Made by a program: the position numbers and the translations under genes. Under the pieces are notes generated by a model. It was not told the DNA's origin, made no database searches, and saw nothing but the letters and a program-made list of their open reading frames with translations. Below are positions 37,255 to 46,822 of a stretch of DNA of 64,000 bases, piece after piece; position 1 is the first letter of the stretch, and each line of letters opens with the position of its first letter. The DNA is taken from contig NZ_ASCA01000007.1 in NCBI RefSeq assembly GCF_002760245.1, positions 32,151 to 96,150 on the forward strand, written 5' to 3'. The stretch is from Streptococcus suis YS161 (lineage in GTDB: Bacteria; Bacillota; Bacilli; Lactobacillales; Streptococcaceae).

Positions 37255-39161
37255 TCCTTTGATTTGTTTTTAGAAATGGAACGACTGCGTCCTTCCAGGT
37301 AGACCATGAGAATGGATATATCCGCTGGATTGACACCGGAAATCCGACTAGCCTGGCCAATGGTTTCTGGTGAAATCAGCTTGAACTTCTGACGAGCCTC
37401 GGTCGCAATGGAGTCAATATCATCCCAGTCAATGTCGGCTGGAATGCGTTTTTCTTCCATACGTTTCATCTTCTCCACCTGATCCAAGGCCTTGGCAATG
37501 TAGCCTTCGTACTTGACCTCTGTTTCAATCAATTCAATGGTCTTGGCGTCCAAATCCTCTGCCGCAGGACCGATAAAGGCTACCGCATCTGCGTAAGTCA
37601 CATCTGGACGACGCATGAATTCCTTGGCAGTCAAAGCGTCTGTCAAAGGCTTGAAGCCCATAGCAACAACTTTTTCGTTGGTTTCCTTGATTGGCTTGAG
37701 TTTGATAGACTCCAAACGCTTCATTTCATTGTCAAATTGGTTTTTGTGAATCTGGAAGACCTGCCAGCGCTCATCATCCACCAAGCCCACCTGACGACCA
37801 ATCTCCGTCAGTCGCATATCGGCATTATCATGACGCAAAATCAAGCGGTACTCTGCCCGACTGGTCAAGAGACGATAAGGTTCCACCGTTCCCTTGGTCA
37901 CCAGGTCATCAATCATAACGCCGATATAACCGTCACTTCGTTTCAAAATCAATTCAGGCTTGCCCTGCACCTTGAGGGCTGCATTGATACCAGCGACAAT
38001 TCCCTGACCTGCTGCTTCTTCATAACCCGACGTTCCGTTGGTCTGACCTGCTGTAAAGAGCCCTGAAATCTTCTTGGTTTCCAGCGTCGCCCGCAACTGA
38101 TGAGGCATAACCATATCGTACTCAATGGCATAACCCGTCCGCATCATTTGGGCATTTTCCAAACCTTTAATGGAGTGGATCAAGTCCTGCTGCACATCTT
38201 CTGGTAGACTGGTTGACAGCCCTTGAACATAGATTTCATCGGTATTGCGACCTTCTGGCTCTAGGAAAAGCTGGTGGCGTTCCTTATCGGCAAAACGCAC
38301 AATCTTGTCCTCGATTGATGGACAATAACGGGGCCCAACCCCCTTGACAATTCCTGAAAACATAGGTGCTCGATGAAGATTGCTGTTGATAATCTCATGG
38401 CTGGTCGCGTTGGTATAGGTCAACCAGCAAGGAATCTGGTCCTGTAAATAATCCTCGTCCTTGGACAAGAATGAAAAGTGATTTGGCTTTTCATCGCCTG
38501 GTTGAATCTCCGTGTCTTCGTAGTTAATGGTACGAGCATTGACACGCGGTGGCGTTCCTGTCTTGAAACGACCGATTTCAAGACCCAATTCTTTCAGATT
38601 ATCCGCCAGCGTGATAGAAGCTAGGCTATTGTTAGGACCTGACGAATACTTGAGGTCACCGATGATAATCTCACCACGCAAGGCTGTACCCGTCGTCACC
38701 ACAACTGCCTTGGCTGAAAATTTCTGGTTGGTAGCCGTGCGGACACCGATTACCTTGCCCTCTTCCACCAAAATCTCATCAATCATGGTTTGACGCAGGG
38801 TCAGATTTTTCTGACGCTCCACCGTCCGCTTCATTTCTGCTGCATACTCTGCTTTATCCGCCTGAGCCCGCAAGGCACGAACAGCTGGCCCCTTACCCAT
38901 ATTAAGCATTTTCATCTGGATATAGGTCTTGTCAATGTTGCGACCCATTTCGCCACCCAGGGCATCGATTTCCCTCACCACAATCCCCTTGGCAGAGCCA
39001 CCAATGGAGGGATTACAAGGCATAAAGGCCACCATATCCAAGTTAATAGTTGCAAGCAAGGTCTTACAGCCCATCCGACTGGCTGCCAATCCCGCTTCTA
39101 CACCTGCATGCCCCGCACCAATCACGATGACATCATAGTTTTCTGCAAATGTGTGTGTCAT
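37245..39161 (-). CDS. mnmG: tRNA uridine-5-carboxymethylaminomethyl modification enzyme MnmG (GidA)
   Basis: 638 aa FAD enzyme that with MnmE makes cmnm5U at the wobble base. FAD site [22 protein letters not shown], conserved [13 protein letters not shown] and [20 protein letters not shown]-terminal helical domain [19 protein letters not shown]. The NUDIX stop overlaps its ATG by 4 nt. Confidence 0.97.
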   Translation of the reverse strand: MTHTFAENYDVIVIGAGHAGVEAGLAASRMGCKTLLATINLDMVAFMPCNPSIGGSAKGIVVREIDALGGEMGRNIDKTYIQMKMLNMGKGPAVRALRAQADKAEYAAEMKRTVERQKNLTLRQTMIDEILVEEGKVIGVRTATNQKFSAKAVVVTTGTALRGEIIIGDLKYSSGPNNSLASITLADNLKELGLEIGRFKTGTPPRVNARTINYEDTEIQPGDEKPNHFSFLSKDEDYLQDQIPCWLTYTNATSHEIINSNLHRAPMFSGIVKGVGPRYCPSIEDKIVRFADKERHQLFLEPEGRNTDEIYVQGLSTSLPEDVQQDLIHSIKGLENAQMMRTGYAIEYDMVMPHQLRATLETKKISGLFTAGQTNGTSGYEEAAGQGIVAGINAALKVQGKPELILKRSDGYIGVMIDDLVTKGTVEPYRLLTSRAEYRLILRHDNADMRLTEIGRQVGLVDDERWQVFQIHKNQFDNEMKRLESIKLKPIKETNEKVVAMGFKPLTDALTAKEFMRRPDVTYADAVAFIGPAAEDLDAKTIELIETEVKYEGYIAKALDQVEKMKRMEEKRIPADIDWDDIDSIATEARQKFKLISPETIGQASRISGVNPADISILMVYLEGRSRSISKNKSKDSH

Positions 39162-39619
39162 GTTGTTTTCTCCTTCATGTTCATAATGTGTTTAACTTGT
39201 CCACTCCAGTTTGGTAATTCCTGTGCCAGAAAAGCTGGTACTACATCTAAGTTGACAAGGTTGTCAAGTGCAATCCATTCACAAGTTTGCTTCAACTTCC
39301 CTTCAATCATCTCCTTAGGCATTTCTCCAATAGGCTCCATGATAAAATGAAACTCGATATTGTGAAAATCTCTGCCTTCCTGTGTAAACTGATTTTCAAC
39401 GACAAAAGCCAGTTGGTTGACACAACTGTCAACCCCTAATTCTTCTTTGACTTCTCGAACAACCGCAACTTGCGCAGTTTCGTTGACTGCAACCGCACCG
39501 CCAATCGTATAATAACGGCCCTTATAATCTTTGGTCAGGAAAATCTTCCCATCTTTTATAATCAATGCAGTGGCACGGACACCGAAAATCTGATTGTCAA
39601 TTCTGGTCCTAAAATCCAT
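39158..39619 (-). CDS. NUDIX hydrolase (paralogue A)
   Basis: 153 aa. [21 protein letters not shown] then the NUDIX box [24 protein letters not shown] (G-x5-E-x7-REUxEExGU pattern). Substrate unknown. Closely similar in sequence to the gene at 40057. Overlaps the middle NUDIX gene by 11 nt. Confidence 0.88.
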   Translation of the reverse strand: MDFRTRIDNQIFGVRATALIIKDGKIFLTKDYKGRYYTIGGAVAVNETAQVAVVREVKEELGVDSCVNQLAFVVENQFTQEGRDFHNIEFHFIMEPIGEMPKEMIEGKLKQTCEWIALDNLVNLDVVPAFLAQELPNWSGQVKHIMNMKEKTT

Positions 39620-40040
39620 TCTTCCTTCTCTTTTCTAAAATTTCTTCGAGATATGGAACTAAATTTTTCTTGTTTTCATCGCGACTAGTAAACCATATAA
39701 AATCAGTATGCTCTTCTGGGTCAAGAAGAATGGTTTTTGGTTGTTCAGGAAGTGTCACTTCATAGACCAGCCTTGTAAATACCGTCTGTTTCTCTACATC
39801 AAACTGACTATCTTCATGGATAATGGTCAGATTTTCCTTTTCTATCGAAATACCTGTTTCTTCAAAACACTCTCTCACTGCAGCATCACAGGGCAACTCA
39901 TTCTCCTCAACACGACCACCTGGGATATCCCAATGCAGCGGAAATACATTCGGCTCTCCACGCTTAATCTGCGAACGCTGAATAATCAAGTGGCTGTCTA
40001 CAACAGTCAGCAAGACATGGGCAATCAATTTAACCGGCAT
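39609..40040 (-). CDS. NUDIX hydrolase (distinct subfamily)
   Basis: 143 aa. NUDIX box GGRVEENELPCDAAVRECFEETGI. Begins MPVKLIAHVLLTVVDSHLII, closer to MutT/8-oxo-dGTPase-like members than its neighbours, but substrate unproven. Between the two paralogues in one operon. Confidence 0.88.
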   Translation of the reverse strand: MPVKLIAHVLLTVVDSHLIIQRSQIKRGEPNVFPLHWDIPGGRVEENELPCDAAVRECFEETGISIEKENLTIIHEDSQFDVEKQTVFTRLVYEVTLPEQPKTILLDPEEHTDFIWFTSRDENKKNLVPYLEEILEKRRKNGF

Positions 40041-40056
40041 GGTTTCCTCCGCTACT

Positions 40057-40509
40057 TTAGTTGTCTTTGTTCATAAAATGCTTTAGTTGTCCGTCCCAGT
40101 TGGCTAACTCGGTCTTAAGAAAATCTGGATTGAGATCCAGTTTCTCTAAGTCCGCAAAAGTAACCCATTCACACTGGCGAACAGAATTCCCTTCTTCCAG
40201 ATTGGTAGCTGGATTAGACAGTGGGGTAACTATATAGAGAAATTCAATCTGATGATAGGATTTCTCCTGCAAGGTGAACTGATTTTCAACGATAAATGCT
40301 AGTGGTCCAACCTCCACCTCAATTCCGATTTCTTCTTGTATTTCCCGTTGCACAGCCTCTTCGGTTGTTTCGCCAAGCTGAATGGCTCCACCTAAGGTGT
40401 AATATTTCCCCTCAGGTGACTTAACAAGATAAAGTTTCTCATCTTGTACCACCAAGCCCGTCGCACGAACACCGAAGATTTGATTGTCGTGTCTCGTTCT
40501 GAAATCCAT
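40057..40509 (-). CDS. NUDIX hydrolase (paralogue B)
   Basis: 150 aa. [21 protein letters not shown] and NUDIX box GGAIQLGETTEEAVQREIQEEIGI. GGGGAGAG before ATG 40509. First gene of the NUDIX trio-mnmG operon; the transcript begins with the duplicated 91-bp leader described below. A longer in-frame start at 40581 would lie inside that leader and lacks a site. Confidence 0.87.
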   Translation of the reverse strand: MDFRTRHDNQIFGVRATGLVVQDEKLYLVKSPEGKYYTLGGAIQLGETTEEAVQREIQEEIGIEVEVGPLAFIVENQFTLQEKSYHQIEFLYIVTPLSNPATNLEEGNSVRQCEWVTFADLEKLDLNPDFLKTELANWDGQLKHFMNKDN

Positions 40510-40597
40510 CTTCTCTCCCCTATAGCAAAAAACAGCCAAAACTCTCGAAAACTGCAGGACAAAAAAGCCTACAATTCCCATGAGCTTTGACCATCAT
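40507..40597 (-). repeat. Copy 1 of a 91-bp promoter-leader duplication
   Basis: Matches 41457-41547 base for base without gaps at 87 of 91 positions; 40534-40597 is identical. It ends exactly at the start codon of the NUDIX gene. Contains self-complementary AAGC / GCTT with a T6 run near 40564-40585. Confidence 0.85.
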
Positions 40598-40613
40598 AGT
40601 TCTTATTAGAAAT

Positions 40614-40642
40614 ATTGTATCAAATCTGCTTCTAAAGTTCAA
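40614..40642 (-). promoter_or_regulatory. Promoter of the NUDIX-mnmG operon
   Basis: Minus strand: TTGAAC (40637-40642), 17-nt spacer, TACAAT (40614-40619). It overlaps the stop of the upstream isomerase-like gene. Predicted leader of about 98 nt. Confidence 0.7.
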
Positions 40643-41271
40643 ACCTTATAAGCCGTTAACTTTTCTAAAAGGAGTTTATTCGTCCCGTTTTGATAAATAT
40701 AATCGACAAACGTTTTTCTTCTTAAAATTTTAGTCAATAGATATTCATTAAAGTTTGGTAAAATTTCCAAAAAAGAGCGTGTTGTCAACTGATGAAGATG
40801 CACTAATTCAGTTGCTTCCTTCTTTTTACGTTCAGCATCTTGAACTGGATAGCCTGTATTAAATTCTCCTTCAAATAGTTTTTCTAAGGTATAACGCAAA
40901 TTCAACTCGCCAGACCAACCAAAATTTAAGCCTAGTGGTAAAGAAACCACATTGCCGTTGTTAATCCGACCAAATAGATAGGCATCCTGAGGGGTTTGCA
41001 CAAAGCCACAACGTAAACCTGGCAAACTATTGCAAGCCATCATCATTCCTTGTCCAGAAGAACACCCCGTTACAACAAAATCAGCTGCATTTGTTTCAAT
41101 CAACAGACTAATCATAACAGCTACTTCCATATAGGTGTAGTTTTCTATTTCTTCTGGAAACACGCCTAGATTAACAACATCATGGTGTCCGTCCACTACC
41201 TCACAAACTGTGTCAAACAAGAGCTGGTTGATCTCAGTTCTTGTACTAGCTTGAATAACTACAACACGCAT
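40639..41271 (-). CDS. RpiB/LacA/LacB family sugar-phosphate isomerase-like protein
   Basis: 210 aa. Fold marks VVNLGVFPEEIENYTYMEVAVMI and the phosphate/catalytic loop FVVTGCSSGQGMMMACN (the Cys in GCxxGxG is the family catalytic residue), then GRINNGNVVSLPLGLNFGW. Has a C-terminal extension of about 60 residues beyond the usual 150. Substrate unknown. Confidence 0.85.
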   Translation of the reverse strand: MRVVVIQASTRTEINQLLFDTVCEVVDGHHDVVNLGVFPEEIENYTYMEVAVMISLLIETNAADFVVTGCSSGQGMMMACNSLPGLRCGFVQTPQDAYLFGRINNGNVVSLPLGLNFGWSGELNLRYTLEKLFEGEFNTGYPVQDAERKKKEATELVHLHQLTTRSFLEILPNFNEYLLTKILRRKTFVDYIYQNGTNKLLLEKLTAYKV

Positions 41272-41310
41272 TTTCCCCTCCTTTACACATCTGTCAATTA
41301 GATTGACAAG

Positions 41311-41547
41311 CTACTCCTCAATCAAAAATCGAAGACCTTTCGATTTCAAGAACAGTTTTACATCATCTGTCATCAATAACACTGTTCCATCAATCGTTTT
41401 TAGATTAGGAAACTGACTCAGTTCTGATTCTGAAATTTTGGTAATATCAAAAAGGTCATCTTCTCTTCCCAATCGCAAAAAATAGCCAAAACTCTCGAAA
41501 ACTGCAGGACAAAAAAGCCTACAATTCCCATGAGCTTTGACCATCAT
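41311..41547 (-). CDS. Hypothetical short ORF fused to leader copy 2, possibly a remnant
   Basis: From ATG 41547 the frame reads MMVKAHGNCRLFCPAVFESF from the duplicated leader, then about 50 residues (DLFDITKISESELSQ ... GLRFLIEE) I do not recognise. No ribosome site precedes the ATG, and an earlier in-frame ATG (41592) lies upstream of the predicted transcription start. The leader is the same DNA that is non-coding before the NUDIX gene, so the ORF may be a gene fragment captured behind it. Confidence 0.35.
   Translation of the reverse strand: MMVKAHGNCRLFCPAVFESFGYFLRLGREDDLFDITKISESELSQFPNLKTIDGTVLLMTDDVKLFLKSKGLRFLIEE
41457..41547 (-). repeat. Copy 2 of the 91-bp promoter-leader duplication
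   Basis: Four mismatches against 40507-40597. A matching promoter stands upstream: minus strand TTGAAA (41587-41592), 17-nt spacer, TAGAAT (41564-41569), so promoter and leader were duplicated together. Confidence 0.85.
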
Positions 41548-41600
41548 GATAATTGTTACTCTTATTCTATCAAAAGATTTGTAGAATTTCAAATCTAGTG

Positions 41601-41927
41601 TTACGCTAACGTTTCAATATATTCTAAGCCCCAAGCCTCAACAGCATCCAGTACCGAACGAAATTTTTCGCCCATCTCAGTCAAGCTATACTCTACACGA
41701 GGGGGGACTTCTGCATAGACCGTGCGACTAATAATGTGATCCTCCTCCAATTGTCTAAGGTGTCTTGTTAACATGGTTTGAGTAATACCTGGAATCAGTC
41801 GCTGTAATTCATTGAAGCGTTTCGTTCCTGTACTGAGTTGGTAGATAATCACCAATCCCCACTTACCAGTCAAGACTTTTTGTGTTGTTGCAAAAGGGCA
41901 AATACCATATTCACTAACTTTTTTCAA
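41601..41927 (-). CDS. HxlR-family transcriptional regulator
   Basis: 108 aa winged helix: CPFATTQKVLTGKWGLVIIYQLSTGTKRFNELQRLIPGITQTMLTRHLRQLEE is the typical HxlR core with the conserved N-terminal Cys. Divergent from the SnoaL-like gene, whose spacer holds a palindrome. Confidence 0.9.
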   Translation of the reverse strand: MKKVSEYGICPFATTQKVLTGKWGLVIIYQLSTGTKRFNELQRLIPGITQTMLTRHLRQLEEDHIISRTVYAEVPPRVEYSLTEMGEKFRSVLDAVEAWGLEYIETLA

Positions 41928-41954
41928 AAAAATTCTCCTTTATTTATCACAATA

Positions 41955-42020
41955 GTATCACTTTTGATACCAACGAATGCAAAAGTACCTACTTGCATAA
42001 TGGAATGTTTAAGCTATAAT
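41955..42020. promoter_or_regulatory. Operator and promoter between hxlR-like and SnoaL-like genes
   Basis: Perfect palindrome GTATCA-CTTT-TGATAC (41955-41970), the likely HxlR site. Toward the SnoaL gene: TTGCAT (41993-41998), 16-nt spacer, TATAAT (42015-42020). Confidence 0.7.
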
Positions 42021-42052
42021 TGTACTATATCAAAAAAATTGGAGGACATCAA

Positions 42053-42442
42053 ATGTCAACAAACTTGGAAATTTTTAATGCCTATAACAATGCTCTCATC
42101 GCTGGTGATTTTGCAGCTCTTTTTGAAACAATGGCTAATGACATTATCTGGCATCAACCCGGAAATCATTCAACATCTGGTGCTAAAATTGGTAAGGAAG
42201 TACTCGGAGCACATCTAGCAACTTTCGCCGAAAAAACAAATGGAACTTTCAAAGTAGTGACAAACTGGGTATCCGATAATGATACTCTTGTTGCCGCTAA
42301 CGTAACATTCCTCGGTACTCGAACAGATGGTGAAGAACTAAACATGAATGGCATCGATCTTTTCCGTATGGAAAATGGCAAAATCAAGGAAGTTTGGCTC
42401 TTCTCAGCCGACCAAAAAGCCGAAGATGCTTTCTGGGGATAA
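42053..42442 (+). CDS. SnoaL/NTF2-like protein
   Basis: 129 aa. Opens MSTNLEIFNAYNNALIAGDF and contains FETMANDIIWHQPGNHSTSG, then DLFRMENGKIKEVWLFSADQ, standard for SnoaL-like alpha+beta barrel proteins. Ligand or reaction unknown. GGAGG 7 nt before ATG 42053. Probably the target of the divergent HxlR regulator. Confidence 0.85.
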   Translation: MSTNLEIFNAYNNALIAGDFAALFETMANDIIWHQPGNHSTSGAKIGKEVLGAHLATFAEKTNGTFKVVTNWVSDNDTLVAANVTFLGTRTDGEELNMNGIDLFRMENGKIKEVWLFSADQKAEDAFWG

Positions 42443-42446
42443 GATA

Positions 42447-42476
42447 AAAAGCTTAGCATGAGGGTGCTAAGCTTTT
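42447..42476. terminator. Bidirectional terminator between SnoaL-like gene and mnmA
   Basis: Stem AAAGCTTAGCA / TGCTAAGCTTT, loop TGAGGG, T/A-rich on both sides; ends both convergent genes. Confidence 0.88.
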
Positions 42477-42484
42477 ATTTTTGA

Positions 42485-43759
<1,275 letters not shown>

Positions 43760-43826
43760 TCATCTAGGCATATTCTCTAACTGGAAAATTTGGTATAATA
43801 GTACCAAGAAAAACGTGAGGATTACT

Positions 43827-44501
43827 ATGACAAACTTAAAATTTCAGTCGGTCTTTGATATTATTGGACCTGTTATGATTGGTCCATCTTCTAGTCACAC
43901 AGCTGGGGCGGTCCGAATTGGGAAAATAGTGTCTTCTATCTTTGGCGATGAACCAACCGAGGTCGAATTTCAACTTTACAACTCCTTTGCCAAGACCTAT
44001 CGAGGACATGGCACCGATGTAGCCTTGGTAGCAGGTATTTTAGGCATGGATACAGACGATCCACGTATTCCTGACTCTCTTGATATTGCAAGAGAACGAG
44101 GTATTAAGGTTTACTGGCGTGTCAACAAGGATGACAGTAACACGCCACATCCCAATACTACCCGAATTATCATTAAAAACGAGAAGAAGTCTATCTCAGC
44201 AACGGGCGTTTCCATTGGCGGAGGCAATATCCAAGTGACCGAGCTCAACGGTTTCTCTGTCAACCTGAACATGAACACACCGACCATTATCATTGTTCAC
44301 CAAGATGTACCTGGTATGATTGCGAAAGTGACTGATGTTCTTTCTAAGTATGACATCAATATCGCCCAAATGAACGTGACACGTGAACATGCTGGCGAAA
44401 AAGCCATTATGATTATCGAAGTGGATGCCCGCCAATGTGAAAATTCGATTGCAGAGATTGAAAAAATTCCACATTTGCACAATGTCACCTTCTTTAACTA
44501 G
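43827..44501 (+). CDS. sdaAB: L-serine dehydratase, beta subunit
   Basis: 224 aa. FDIIGPVMIGPSSSHTAGAVRIG is the subunit's substrate-side signature; the C-terminal ACT domain (TPTIIIVHQDVPGMIAKVTDVLSKY) may sense serine. Pairs with SdaAA to convert serine to pyruvate and ammonia. TATAAT near 43793 and GAGG before ATG. Confidence 0.95.
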   Translation: MTNLKFQSVFDIIGPVMIGPSSSHTAGAVRIGKIVSSIFGDEPTEVEFQLYNSFAKTYRGHGTDVALVAGILGMDTDDPRIPDSLDIARERGIKVYWRVNKDDSNTPHPNTTRIIIKNEKKSISATGVSIGGGNIQVTELNGFSVNLNMNTPTIIIVHQDVPGMIAKVTDVLSKYDINIAQMNVTREHAGEKAIMIIEVDARQCENSIAEIEKIPHLHNVTFFN

Positions 44502-44513
44502 AAAGAGGAAACC

Positions 44514-45386
44514 ATGTTTTATACTATCGAAGAATTGGTTCAACAAGCAGAGCAGTTTTCAGGAAATGTTGCTGAACTAATGATTGCTACCGAAATTGAA
44601 TTAACTGGTCGTAGCCGCGAAGAAATATTGACAATCATGTCAAGAAACTTGACAGTCATGAAAGCGTCCATCGTGGATGGACTAACTGAAAGCAAATCCG
44701 TATCTGGTTTAACAGGAGGCGATGCTGCCAAGCTAGATGCCTACATGAAATCTGGTAAAACCCTATCAGATTCCGCCGTCCTATCCGCCGCAAGAAATGC
44801 CATGGCCGTTAATGAATTGAATGCCAAAATGGGCTTAGTCTGTGCCACTCCCACTGCTGGATCTGCTGGCTGTTTGCCTGCCGTTCTTGGTGTTGCTATT
44901 GACAAGTTAAACTTGACAGAAGAGCAACAACTTGACTTCCTCTTTACAGCAGGAGCCTTTGGTCTGGTCATTGCCAACAACGCCTCCATCTCAGGTGCAG
45001 AAGGAGGCTGTCAGGCAGAAGTCGGCTCTGCCTCTGCTATGTCTGCCGCAGCCCTGACACTGGCAGCAGGTGGAACTCCCTACCAAGCCAGCCAAGCCAT
45101 CTGCTTTGTCATCAAAAATATGCTGGGTCTGATTTGCGATCCCGTCGCTGGTCTGGTAGAAGTCCCATGTGTTAAACGAAACGCCATGGGAGCAAGCTAT
45201 GCCATGGTAGCTGCTGATATGGCACTGGCAGGAATTGAATCAAAAATTCCTGTAGATGAGGTTATCAATGCCATGTACCAAGTTGGCTCTGCCCTACCAA
45301 CTGCCTTCCGTGAAACTGCTGAAGGAGGCCTGGCTGCCACACCAACTGGTCGCCGACTAGCACAAGAAATCTTCGGTGAAAGTTGA
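44514..45386 (+). CDS. sdaAA: L-serine dehydratase, alpha subunit (iron-sulfur)
   Basis: 290 aa. Cluster-ligand and catalytic regions GLVCATPTAGSAGCLPAVLG, GAEGGCQAEVGSASAMSAAAL and LICDPVAGLVEVPCVKRN (Cys ligands). Lies 12 bases after sdaAB. Confidence 0.95.
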   Translation: MFYTIEELVQQAEQFSGNVAELMIATEIELTGRSREEILTIMSRNLTVMKASIVDGLTESKSVSGLTGGDAAKLDAYMKSGKTLSDSAVLSAARNAMAVNELNAKMGLVCATPTAGSAGCLPAVLGVAIDKLNLTEEQQLDFLFTAGAFGLVIANNASISGAEGGCQAEVGSASAMSAAALTLAAGGTPYQASQAICFVIKNMLGLICDPVAGLVEVPCVKRNAMGASYAMVAADMALAGIESKIPVDEVINAMYQVGSALPTAFRETAEGGLAATPTGRRLAQEIFGES

Positions 45387-45398
45387 CAAGGTTGTAAA

Positions 45399-45434
45399 CA
45401 ATAAGAAAAGGACCGTCTGGTCCTTTTCTTATTG
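45399..45434. terminator. Bidirectional terminator with 16-bp perfect stem
   Basis: Arms 45399-45414 and 45419-45434 (CAATAAGAAAAGGACC), loop GTCT. Ends sdaAA and the convergent gene whose stop lies inside it. Confidence 0.92.
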
Positions 45435-46034
45435 TTTTATAAAGACCAATTGGTCTGTTATTGTGTCATTGGTGTCAATTTCTGTCAAGGTTAGGGTGTT
45501 CCCGTTTACTGTATAGGTTTCTGCTTCACCATCCACATAGACCAATTTCTTATCCAGGTCAAAGATGATGATGTCACTATCTCGGTCTCCATCGTTGTCG
45601 GCTTCTACCAAAGTAGCTCGGTTACCTGTAACAGTCAAGGTATAAATGTCATTTCCGCTGGTGGCTGTATAAGTACCGTCCAAGTCTGAGGTGTCAACCA
45701 ACTTGACACCGTAGGCTGTTGCAAGCTCGTTGGCTGTTTGAGCTGCGGTCGCTGTTGTAGTAGCGTTTGAACTAGCGACTTCGTACTTGTCATCATCATC
45801 GTAGTCAACAGCTCCAACTTGTCGTTCGATTCGGTCTTCTAGCACTTCAAATCTGTTCTCAAATACTTCAGCTGCAACGAAGCTACCTGTCACCAAGACC
45901 AAGGCTCCAACGGATAGGAGAACAATGGTTTTCTTGCTCATGCCTGCAAGCTTGTCTTTTGCTGTCTGCCACAGGCCTGTTTTTTGACCGTTTTCGTTTT
46001 GTACTTCAATGATTTCTTGTTGATTGTTTTCCAT
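45429..46034 (-). CDS. Membrane-anchored surface protein of unknown function
   Basis: 201 aa. Cytoplasmic N terminus of about 35 residues, one membrane segment (TIVLLSVGALVLVTGSFVAA), then an acidic outside part: a short helix (FEVLEDRIERQV), a Ser/Thr/Ala linker and a beta-rich domain (GTYTATSGNDIYTLTVTGN ... TLTEIDTNDTITDQLVFIKQ). No family recognised. Sits 120 bp behind a two-component system; could be its output or sensor partner (inference). Confidence 0.72.
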   Translation of the reverse strand: MENNQQEIIEVQNENGQKTGLWQTAKDKLAGMSKKTIVLLSVGALVLVTGSFVAAEVFENRFEVLEDRIERQVGAVDYDDDDKYEVASSNATTTATAAQTANELATAYGVKLVDTSDLDGTYTATSGNDIYTLTVTGNRATLVEADNDGDRDSDIIIFDLDKKLVYVDGEAETYTVNGNTLTLTEIDTNDTITDQLVFIKQ

Positions 46035-46153
46035 TTTTATATCCTCTGTTTTTGTTTTTTCTTCAGCACCCAGCTGATAATCTTATTCTAACAGCTAAAA
46101 ATGAACAGACAATGTAGAAATTCTAAACAAAATCTAAACAATTCTAAAAAAAT

Positions 46154-46822
46154 TTAGTGATTGAGACGATATCCTGCTCCCCAGACGGTTTCAATCAGGT
46201 CTTCGCCCAGTTTATCACGGAGGCGGTTGATATGGACTGTCACTGTCGCACTATCTCCAACGTAGTCATAACCCCAAATGCTTTCAAAGAGCTGGTCTTT
46301 TGAAAAGACACGGTTGGGGTGCTTGGCCAAGTAGGCCAAAAGTTCAAATTCTCGGTTTGGTAGCTTGATTTCCTGGCCTGCCTTGAGCACCTTCCAGCTT
46401 TCTAGGTAAATGGTCAAGTCACCGATGACCAGCTGGTCTGGCTCTTGAGGTTGTTGGTAGCGTTGATATCGGGCTAAATGGGCCTTGACGCGTGCCACCA
46501 GCTCCATGGGGTCAAAGGGCTTACTGATGTAGTCATCTGCTCCTAAACCTAAACCACGCACCACATCGACCGTTTCTTGCTTAGAGGTCACCATGAGAAT
46601 GGGAAAATCAACCTTGTCCCGCAAATCACGACAGAGGTCATAACCGGTCTTGTTGGGAAGCATAACATCCAAGAGCAAGAGGTCATAGTCTGCTTGAGCC
46701 AGTTCCTTCTCTACCAGACCACCGTCATGGACCAGATCAACTTGATACCCCTGCATTTCCAGATAATCTCGCTCTAAATAGGCGATTTCTAGATCATCTT
46801 CTACAATTAAAATCCGTGTCAT
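46154..46822 (-). CDS. OmpR-family response regulator
   Basis: 222 aa. Receiver domain with acidic pair VEDD, phospho-Asp in LLLLDVMLP, Lys in YISKPFD; winged-helix C-terminal domain ending TVWGAGYRLNH. Its start overlaps the kinase stop by 4 nt. Target genes unknown. Confidence 0.93.
   Translation of the reverse strand: MTRILIVEDDLEIAYLERDYLEMQGYQVDLVHDGGLVEKELAQADYDLLLLDVMLPNKTGYDLCRDLRDKVDFPILMVTSKQETVDVVRGLGLGADDYISKPFDPMELVARVKAHLARYQRYQQPQEPDQLVIGDLTIYLESWKVLKAGQEIKLPNREFELLAYLAKHPNRVFSKDQLFESIWGYDYVGDSATVTVHINRLRDKLGEDLIETVWGAGYRLNH

Noticed and set aside
40510..40581. N-terminal extension MGIVGFFVLQFSRVLAVF of the NUDIX gene
   Set aside because: It translates the duplicated leader, lacks a ribosome site, and a strong site stands before the family-typical start at 40509.
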